This document shows positions 1 through 5,448 of a stretch of DNA of 20,588 nucleotides, in pieces. A program made the position numbers and the translations under genes. The notes under the pieces are model-generated. The model was not told where the DNA came from, searched no databases, and saw only the letters and a program-made list of their open reading frames with translations. The DNA is from CAZCFB01 sp964511535 (lineage in GTDB: Bacteria; Myxococcota_A; Polyangia; GCA-2747355; CAZCFB01): contig CAZEFW010000170.1 of assembly GCA_964511535.1 (NCBI GenBank), positions 1-20,588 of the forward strand, written 5' to 3'. Within the stretch, counting starts at the first letter, position 1, and each line of letters starts with the position of its first letter.

Positions 1-1195
1 GCAGGTAGGCCACGCCGTACTCGGTGGCCACGTACTGCACGTCGCCGCGGGAGGTCACCACGCCGGCGCCGGGGGCGAGCATGGGCATGATTCGGCTGAT
101 CTCGCCTCCCCTGGCGGTGGACGGGAAGGCGATGATGCTCTTGCCGCCCTCGGAGCGCACCGCCCCGCGCACGAAGTCCACTTGCCCGCCGATGCCGGAG
201 TAGAACCGCGTGCCCATGGAGTCGGAGTTGACCTGCCCGGTCAGGTCCACGCTCACCGCCGAGTTGATGGAGATCATGTTGTCGTTCTTGGCGATGACGA
301 ACGGGTCGTTGGTGTAGTTGCACGGGTGCATCTCCACCAGCGGGTTGTTGTCGATCCAGTCGTACAGTTGCCGGCTGCCCATGGCGAAGGCGCTAACGAT
401 CTTGCCCTTGTGCAGGGTCTTGCGCTCGTTGGTGATCACGCCGCTGTCGAACAGCTCCATCACGCCGTCGGAGAACATCTCGGTGTGCACGCCCAGGTCC
501 CGCTTGTCGTCCAGCTGCGACAGCACCGCGTCCGGGATGGCGCCGATGCCGAGCTGCAGCGTGGCGCCGTCCTCGATGAGCTCGGCGATGTGCGTGCCGA
601 TGCGCCGGTGCACGTCGGTGAACGGGTCGCGAGGCAGCTCCAGCACCGGCCGGTCGGTCTCCACCACGTGGCTCAGCTTGCTGACATGGATGAACGAGTC
701 GCCCAGGGTGCGCGGCATCTGCTGGTTCACCTCGGCCACCACCACCCGGCTGCTCTCGGCCGCCGGCTTGACGATGTCCACCGACACGCCGTAGCTGCAG
801 AAGCCGTGCTCGTCCGGCGGCGAGACCTGCACCAGCGTGACGTCCACGGGGACCCGGCCGCTGGTGAACAGGTCGGGGATCTCCGACAGGAACACCGGCG
901 TGTAGTCCGCGTCGCCGGCGTTGACCTCGGCGCGCACCGACGGCCCGATGAACATGGCGTTGAGCCGCAAGCACCCCTTGAGCTCGGCCTTGACCCAGTC
1001 GGCCCGGCCCAGGGCCAGCAGCTGCACCACCTCCACGTCCCGCAGCTCCGGCGCCAGCTCGGCCAGGGCCTCGGCCAGGGTCTGGGGCTCGCCGCAGTTG
1101 GCGTTGAGCATCAGCCGGTCGCCCGCCTTGATGGACCGCTCCAGCGCCACCCGGGGCTCGACGATTCTGGACTTGTAGCGCTCGAGCCAGCTCAT
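1..1195 (-). CDS. Acetyl-CoA hydrolase/4-hydroxybutyrate CoA-transferase family protein, partial (3' end outside window)
   Basis: The enzyme would transfer CoA between acyl-CoA (usually acetyl-CoA) and a carboxylic acid, in the cytoplasm, via a glutamyl-CoA thioester. Reading the minus strand gives 398 residues with no stop before the window edge; the family is usually about 430-450 residues, so only the C-terminal tail is missing. Seen: N-terminal NANCGEPQTL, the loop QLGIGAIP (215-221), the catalytic-site motif HTEMFSDG with Glu239, which matches in position the catalytic Glu238 of Clostridium aminobutyricum 4-hydroxybutyrate CoA-transferase, then SVDLTGQVNSDS (315-326) and the glycine loop YSGIGGQVDF (332-341). 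The start codon lies in an ATGA overlap with the stop of the upstream dehydrogenase-like gene, with GGAGGAG just ahead inside that gene, so the two are translationally coupled. The family is clear; the acid substrate is not. Confidence 0.93.
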   Translation of the reverse strand, partial: MSWLERYKSRIVEPRVALERSIKAGDRLMLNANCGEPQTLAEALAELAPELRDVEVVQLLALGRADWVKAELKGCLRLNAMFIGPSVRAEVNAGDADYTPVFLSEIPDLFTSGRVPVDVTLVQVSPPDEHGFCSYGVSVDIVKPAAESSRVVVAEVNQQMPRTLGDSFIHVSKLSHVVETDRPVLELPRDPFTDVHRRIGTHIAELIEDGATLQLGIGAIPDAVLSQLDDKRDLGVHTEMFSDGVMELFDSGVITNERKTLHKGKIVSAFAMGSRQLYDWIDNNPLVEMHPCNYTNDPFVIAKNDNMISINSAVSVDLTGQVNSDSMGTRFYSGIGGQVDFVRGAVRSEGGKSIIAFPSTARGGEISRIMPMLAPGAGVVTSRGDVQYVATEYGVAYL

Positions 1196-2301
1196 GACAG
1201 CTCCTCCAGGGTGTGGGCCTGCGCGCCGTGGGCGGCCGCCACCGCCGCGTTGACGAACTCGCCCCGGTGCACCACCACCGCCTCGCGCAGCGCCTCGTCG
1301 CAGTTCAGGCAGCGCGGGTCGTCGGCCAGCTGCAGCAGGTAGGGGCGGATCACGTTGGACAGCGCCCTGGACGCGGTGCGGGCCACCAGCGCGGTGAAGT
1401 TGGGCACGCAGTAATGAATGACCCCGTGCTTGACGAAGGTCGGATCCCGCAGCGTGGTGGGCCGCGAGGTCTCGACGCAGCCGCCCTGGTCGATGCTCAC
1501 GTCGATGACGGCCGAGCCGGGGCGCATGGCGCGCACCATCTGCTCGGACACCACGTGCCGCGCCCGCTCCCCCGGGGCCAGGATTGCCCCCACCAGCACG
1601 TCGGCGTAGGACACCGCCTTGGCGATCTGGTCCGGGTAGGCGTACATCAGGCAGAAGCGCCCTGGTACGTCGAACACCCGGTCCATCTCGGCCAGCCGCT
1701 GCGGGTCGTCCAGGATGGTCACCTGGGCCCCCATACCGGCGAAGGTGCGCGCCGCGTTGAAGCCCACCTCGCCGGCGCCGAGGATGGTCACCTCCGCCGG
1801 CGGCAACCCCGGGATGCCCGACAGCAGCGTGCCCTTGCCCGCGGGGCTCTCCAGCAGGCGCGCGGCGATCTGGGGCACGAGCCGCCCGCCGATCTCGCTC
1901 ATGGAGCGCAGGATCGGCCGGGCGCCGCCGGGCTCGCGCAGCATCTCCCAGGCCACCATGGTCACGCCGGACTCGAGGATCTTCTGCATGCGCGGCGGCG
2001 AGGCAGCCGACAGGTGCGCGAAGCCGGAGATCAGCTGGTCCGGCTCCATCTCGTCCACCTCTCCCAGGGTCGGGGTGGTCACGCGGCAGATCAGCCCGGA
2101 GCGCTTGTACACCTCCTCGGCGGAGTAGACGATGGTGGCCCCGGCCTCCTGGTACCCCTCGTCGCTGAAGCCGGAGCCAGCGCCCGCGCCGGTCTCCACG
2201 TGGACCGTGTGACCGCGGGAGCAAAGCTGGGCCACGCTGTTGACACCGAGCGCCACCCGGTGGTCCAGGTCGTGCAACTCCTTGGGAATTCCGATGTACA
2301 T
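1192..2301 (-). CDS. Alanine dehydrogenase/PNT-family NAD-dependent oxidoreductase with altered active site
   Basis: A cytosolic oxidoreductase of the alanine dehydrogenase/transhydrogenase family, 369 residues, the size of true alanine dehydrogenases (about 371). Seen: N-terminal GIPKE...HRVAL with Arg15, FAHLSAAS with His96, the Rossmann loop GAGEVGFNAA with an acidic residue after the second strand (ILDD, favouring NAD), and IDVSIDQGGCVETSRPTT with the catalytic Asp. These align without gaps to Arg15, His96 and Asp270 of the Mycobacterium tuberculosis enzyme as I remember its sequence. The substrate-binding Lys75 of that enzyme is Thr75 here (family KVKEP has become RVTTP), so alanine dehydrogenase activity is doubtful. 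A CLNC pair lies near the C-terminus. It is the first gene of a minus-strand unit with the CoA-transferase (4-nt overlap). The start is supported by GGAGG at 2309-2313, 7 nt upstream. Substrate unknown. Confidence 0.9.
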   Translation of the reverse strand: MYIGIPKELHDLDHRVALGVNSVAQLCSRGHTVHVETGAGAGSGFSDEGYQEAGATIVYSAEEVYKRSGLICRVTTPTLGEVDEMEPDQLISGFAHLSAASPPRMQKILESGVTMVAWEMLREPGGARPILRSMSEIGGRLVPQIAARLLESPAGKGTLLSGIPGLPPAEVTILGAGEVGFNAARTFAGMGAQVTILDDPQRLAEMDRVFDVPGRFCLMYAYPDQIAKAVSYADVLVGAILAPGERARHVVSEQMVRAMRPGSAVIDVSIDQGGCVETSRPTTLRDPTFVKHGVIHYCVPNFTALVARTASRALSNVIRPYLLQLADDPRCLNCDEALREAVVVHRGEFVNAAVAAAHGAQAHTLEELS

Positions 2302-2316
2302 GGGAGGTCCTCCGAA

Positions 2317-2333
2317 GCGCCGCTGCGCGGCGC
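2317..2333. other. Perfect GC-rich inverted repeat
   Basis: GCGCCGC at 2317-2323 and GCGGCGC at 2327-2333 form a perfect 7-bp stem around TGC. It lies within the likely 5' leader of the minus-strand unit, just upstream of its ribosome binding site. It could be an RNA hairpin or an operator; without a T-tract it is not an intrinsic terminator. Confidence 0.5.
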
Positions 2334-2364
2334 GGCTTGAGGCTTGAGGCTTGAGGCTTGAGGC
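2334..2364. repeat. Tandem heptamer repeat (GGCTTGA)x4
   Basis: Four perfect head-to-tail copies of GGCTTGA occupy 2334-2361, and a partial fifth copy (GGC) follows. The repeat directly abuts the GC hairpin and sits in the middle of the divergent intergenic region. It may be a simple slippage-prone repeat or an array of regulator binding sites. Confidence 0.85.
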
Positions 2365-2422
2365 CCGAAGAACTAGGCTCTTTGCATCGCACCAAGGCTA
2401 ACACTGGCGGGTAGGAGGAGAA

Positions 2423-2785
2423 ATGGCTGATCTCGTCACCGTTGATGACCCCGAGCGGATGAGCCTGCTCGGCTTGATCCTGGCCAGCATCATCCGGCGC
2501 AACCTGGAGCACGAGGAGAACCTGGCCCGGCTCAAGCGGCTGGACGGCGCAGTGGCCGTTACCGCGGGGGAGATGCAGGTGACCCTGCGCTTCGCCGACG
2601 GCGCGCTCACCGTGACCCGGGCGCAGGAGGACAAACCCCGCGCCGCCGTCAGCGGCACCATGGACAGCCTGATGGGCGTGTCCCTGGGCCAGGGCATGGT
2701 GGGCCCCTGGCTGGCGGGCAAGCTCAAGACCCGGGGCAACCTGCTGTTCCTGCTCAAGATGCTGCCGTTGATGACCGCGGACTGA
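2423..2785 (+). CDS. SCP2 sterol-binding-domain-like protein
   Basis: A 120-residue soluble protein resembling a stand-alone SCP2 domain, which binds lipids or fatty acyl chains in a hydrophobic tunnel. Seen: an N-terminal helix (residues 12-33), then the strand-rich part with MQVTLRFADGALTVTRA, and the SCP2-like end in which a putative-ligand loop (GTMDSLMGVSLGQG) is followed by LAGKLKTRGNLLFLLKMLPL, matching the family pattern of a GKLK.xGD segment and a final amphipathic helix. There is no signal peptide. The start follows AGGAGG with 4 nt between. It begins a plus-strand unit and is 27 bp from the FAD oxidase, suggesting it may present a hydrophobic substrate to that enzyme; this link is inference. 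The domain call rests on pattern only. Confidence 0.75.
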   Translation: MADLVTVDDPERMSLLGLILASIIRRNLEHEENLARLKRLDGAVAVTAGEMQVTLRFADGALTVTRAQEDKPRAAVSGTMDSLMGVSLGQGMVGPWLAGKLKTRGNLLFLLKMLPLMTAD

Positions 2786-2812
2786 TCCCGGCCGCCCCTT
2801 CAAGGAGAGACC

Positions 2813-4243
2813 ATGAGCGCAGACCTTCGCGCGAAGTTTTCCGAGCTGCTCGGCCCCGACGCCGTGCTCGCCGCCCCCGAAGAGCTGGAGACCTACGCCA
2901 GCGACTACTCCGAGGAGGATCCCCTGGAGCCGGCGCTGGTGCTGCTGCCCGCCGACGTCGAGCAGGTGCAGGCCATCGTGCGGGCCGCGCCGGAGCTGGG
3001 CACCACCCTTACCATCCGCGTCGCCGGCTCCAACGTCGCCAGCCTCGGCATGGCCCCTCCCGGCGGCGTGGTGCTCGACCTGAGCCGCATGGACAAGATC
3101 CTGGATGTCAACGAGCAGGACATGTACGCCCTGGTGGAGCCGGGCGTCACCTGGGAGCAGCTCAAGGCGCACCTGGCCGAGCGCGAGATCCCCCTGCGCA
3201 TGGGCTACCCGCTGTCGCCGCCCGATACATCGATCATCGCCAACTGCATCCTCGACGGCCTGGGCAACCTGTCCATGCGCTACGGCCCCATGGGCGACTG
3301 GATCGGCGGCCTGGAGGTGGTGCTGCCCGACGGCGAGCTGGCCAAAACCGGCGCGCCGGCCCTGTCGGACATCTGGTTCGGCCGCGGCCCGCTGCCCGAC
3401 CTGACCGGCCTGTTCATCGCGGCCCAGGGCGCCACCGGCGTGGTGACCAAGATGGCCTTCCAGCTCTGGCCCATGCCGCCGCTCAACCGGCGCATGTTCA
3501 TCCTGATGTACGACCAGAAGAACACCTTCCGCGCCATGCGCGAGCTGTCCCGCCTCGGCATCTGCGACGACGTGGGCGGTCTGTCCTGGCCCACGGGCAA
3601 GATGCTGTTCGGGGTGCAGCGCCCCACGGAGAAGGACCCGGCCGAGCCGGAGTTCTTCCTCTACCTCGACCTGTCGGGGCAGAACGAGACCGAGCTGGCC
3701 CTGCGCGTCGAGCTGCTGGAGAACTACCTCGACGGCCTGCGCGCCGACGGCGCCCGCCTCGAGGCGCCGCTGGACATGCCCACCCTGGTGCGGCTGAACC
3801 CGGCGTTCGCCAAGTTCGCCGAGTTCCCCACCCGGCTGGAGTTCCTCATCGACCACCCCGGCGGCGGCCTGAGCTGGGTCGGCACCTACGGCCCCATGAG
3901 CCGCTTCGACGCCTTCGGCGAGGCGGGGTGCGAGGTGATGGCGCGCCACGGCTTCCCCCCCGCCATGGTCAGCCGCCCGATGAAGGGCGGCCACTTCGGC
4001 GTGATGCGCTTTCTGTGCACCTTCGACAAGGCGGACGCCGACGAGCGGCGCCGGGTGCGGGAGATGAACGTGGAGCTGGTGGAGGCGGGCCTGCCCCTCG
4101 GCTTCATCCCGTACAAGACCCCGCCCTGGACAGTGGAGCAGGTGCGCGACCGGCTCGACCCGGGCTTCGCGCGGCTGTTCAAGGGGGTGCGCGAGCTGCT
4201 CGACCCGCGCGGAATCCTCTCCCCCCGGAGCTGGCCGCTCTGA
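2813..4243 (+). CDS. FAD-binding oxidoreductase, PCMH/VAO (GlcD-like) superfamily
   Basis: A 476-residue flavoprotein probably oxidising a hydroxy acid, alcohol or phenol in the cytoplasm. Domain order: an N-terminal PCMH-type FAD domain (about 35-222) with ALVLLPADVEQVQAIV, the pyrophosphate-binding loop TIRVAGSNVASLGM followed by GGVVLDLSRM (84-93), VEPGVTWEQLKAHL (108-121), SIIANCILDGLGNLSMRYGP, GGLEVVLPDGE and DLTGLFIAAQGATGVVTKM (196-214); then the oxidase cap domain, ending with the family C-terminal motif ELLDPRGILSP. The DLTGLF segment is intermediate between lactate/glycolate oxidases (GSEGTLGI) and the vanillyl-alcohol oxidase/p-cresol methylhydroxylase type (QxNxGIVTKMG), so the substrate is open. 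AAGGAG lies 5 nt before the start. It follows the SCP2-like gene by 27 bp. Confidence 0.9.
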   Translation: MSADLRAKFSELLGPDAVLAAPEELETYASDYSEEDPLEPALVLLPADVEQVQAIVRAAPELGTTLTIRVAGSNVASLGMAPPGGVVLDLSRMDKILDVNEQDMYALVEPGVTWEQLKAHLAEREIPLRMGYPLSPPDTSIIANCILDGLGNLSMRYGPMGDWIGGLEVVLPDGELAKTGAPALSDIWFGRGPLPDLTGLFIAAQGATGVVTKMAFQLWPMPPLNRRMFILMYDQKNTFRAMRELSRLGICDDVGGLSWPTGKMLFGVQRPTEKDPAEPEFFLYLDLSGQNETELALRVELLENYLDGLRADGARLEAPLDMPTLVRLNPAFAKFAEFPTRLEFLIDHPGGGLSWVGTYGPMSRFDAFGEAGCEVMARHGFPPAMVSRPMKGGHFGVMRFLCTFDKADADERRRVREMNVELVEAGLPLGFIPYKTPPWTVEQVRDRLDPGFARLFKGVRELLDPRGILSPRSWPL

Positions 4244-4254
4244 TAGAGTGAACT

Positions 4255-4269
4255 GTCCCTGACAGGGAC
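4255..4269. other. Perfect inverted repeat between the oxidase gene and the next gene
   Basis: GTCCCT and AGGGAC form a perfect 6-bp stem around GAC. It lies in the 40-bp gap before the gene starting at 4284, and only two bases separate it from that gene's GGAGGG ribosome binding site (4272-4277). It has no T-tract, so it may be an operator or an mRNA hairpin influencing translation rather than a terminator. Confidence 0.5.
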
Positions 4270-4283
4270 GCGGAGGGCGCGAG

Positions 4284-4673
4284 ATGATCGACGTGATTCA
4301 CCCCGAGACCTATACAACGGTCTACCGGCTGTTCCCCACGGACACCGTCTACCGCTACGAACCTCGCGACGTGCCCACGCCGATGATGCCGCACAAGACC
4401 ATCTACGCGCCGTACGGCCGCTACGAGTTCGGCTACAAGCACCTGTTCTGCGCCGAGCAGCGGGCGCTGGACGAGCTGACCCGGCTGCGCGACGGACAGG
4501 GCTACTTCGAGGGGGACGTGGTGCTGCGCAGCGAGGCGGTGGGCAACCTGATCCATCGCTGCGGCGCCGGCACCGTGGTGCTCGAGGATCTGAAGTTCAA
4601 CCTGACCGTGATCGGCAAGCAGCAGGCCGGCGCGCTGATCATCACCATGCCCATCGGCAACACCGGAGCGTAG
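4284..4673 (+). CDS. Hypothetical protein, 129 residues
   Basis: I do not recognise this family. The protein has a Tyr-rich N-terminal third (HPETYTTVYRLFP, TVYRYEP, YAPYGRYEFGYKH), a charged middle segment with a short helix (EQRALDELTRLRDGQG), and a strand-rich C-terminal part (GDVVLRSEAVGNLI, AGTVVLEDLKFNLTVIG, GALIITMPIG). It has two cysteines (56 and 93), no signal peptide and no membrane segment. It is likely real: GGAGGG lies 6 nt before the ATG, codon use is like that of the neighbours, and its stop is only 5 nt from the next start, so it is probably co-transcribed and coupled with the DUF4388 gene. Confidence 0.75.
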   Translation: MIDVIHPETYTTVYRLFPTDTVYRYEPRDVPTPMMPHKTIYAPYGRYEFGYKHLFCAEQRALDELTRLRDGQGYFEGDVVLRSEAVGNLIHRCGAGTVVLEDLKFNLTVIGKQQAGALIITMPIGNTGA

Positions 4674-4678
4674 GGACC

Positions 4679-5377
4679 ATGTCCGGGACCTCGGAGGGGA
4701 GGGACGAGGCGGGAGCAGCGGCGGGCGAGTTCGCGCCCAACGTGGAGGGGGACGTCACCCGGCGCGCCCTGACCATGGACTGCGTGCTGCTCTCCTCCAA
4801 GCGGCGGTTCGCAAAGGGCGAGGCGGTGGTGGTGCACCTGATCACCGAGAAGCCTGGCCAGCGGGTGTGCATCACGGGCAAGGTGGCGCGCTGCCGCAAG
4901 GCGAGCAACGGCAGCGGCTACCTGCTGCGGGTCAGGCTCACCGAGGTGCAGGGCATCCTCAAGGGCCTCGACAAGGAGACCGCGGACCACCGCGCGGTGA
5001 CGCCCGCCGTGCCCGTCGCCGCCGTGCCCGACGCGCCGCTGCAGGACGCGCCCACCTCGCACATGCTCGGCTCGCTGGAGGAGATCAACGTCCCGAACCT
5101 GCTGACCTTCCTCGACCGCGAGCGCCGCTCGGCCACCGTGCAGCTCTCCTTCGAGGGCGACGAGCAGGTCAGCCTGTTCGTGCGCGACGGCCGGCTGGTG
5201 GACGTCACCGGGCTGCAGGCCGACACCGGCATCGAGGAGCGCCGCCTGCTCTACGACCTGTTCGACCGCGCCAGCGGCGAGTTCGAGCTGGAGTTCATGC
5301 GCGTAACCAACGCCGACCGCTTCAACATCAGCACCCAGACCCTGCTGCTGGACTACGCGGTGAGCCGCAACGGCTGA
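4679..5377 (+). CDS. PilZ-like/DUF4388 domain protein
   Basis: A 232-residue cytoplasmic protein with two parts joined by an Ala/Pro/Val linker (about 104-126). Residues 15-92 look like a PilZ-type beta-barrel (AVVVHLITEKPGQRVCITGKVARC, ending YLLRVRLTEV), but the c-di-GMP signature (RxxxR followed by D/NxSxxG) is not evident. Residues 129-232 fit DUF4388: LGSLEEINVPNLLTFLDRERR, then SATVQLSF...VSLFVRDGRLVDVTG, then ERRLLYDLFDRASGEFEL. DUF4388 proteins are common in Myxococcota and are linked to regulation of motility, polarity and signalling; the exact function here is unknown. The start lies 5 nt after the previous stop with only a weak AGGGA ahead, consistent with translational coupling. 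Confidence 0.8.
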   Translation: MSGTSEGRDEAGAAAGEFAPNVEGDVTRRALTMDCVLLSSKRRFAKGEAVVVHLITEKPGQRVCITGKVARCRKASNGSGYLLRVRLTEVQGILKGLDKETADHRAVTPAVPVAAVPDAPLQDAPTSHMLGSLEEINVPNLLTFLDRERRSATVQLSFEGDEQVSLFVRDGRLVDVTGLQADTGIEERRLLYDLFDRASGEFELEFMRVTNADRFNISTQTLLLDYAVSRNG

Positions 5378-5448
5378 GTGAACGTGCGGGCGCGCGACGG
5401 CAACATATCGATTATCACACCTGATCGACGACGCAACGGAGGGGGAGC

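Larger units (their letters stand above)
2302..2422. promoter_or_regulatory. Divergent intergenic control region
   Basis: This 121-bp gap separates two divergent transcription units, so promoters for both must lie here or overlap the start codons. It holds the ribosome binding site of the minus-strand gene, a perfect GC hairpin, a fourfold heptamer repeat, and on the right the AGGAGG (2413-2418) that sets the start at 2423. No convincing -35/-10 pair could be picked on either strand. Confidence 0.6.

Noticed and set aside
1192..2301. Naming the gene ald (alanine dehydrogenase)
   Set aside because: The position of the substrate-binding Lys75 is Thr, so the specific function is not supported although the family is clear.
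182..2340. Long plus-strand open frames over the CoA-transferase and dehydrogenase genes
   Set aside because: They mirror codon positions of the real minus-strand genes and give low-complexity His/Val/Gln/Arg-rich translations, whereas the minus-strand frames match known families throughout.
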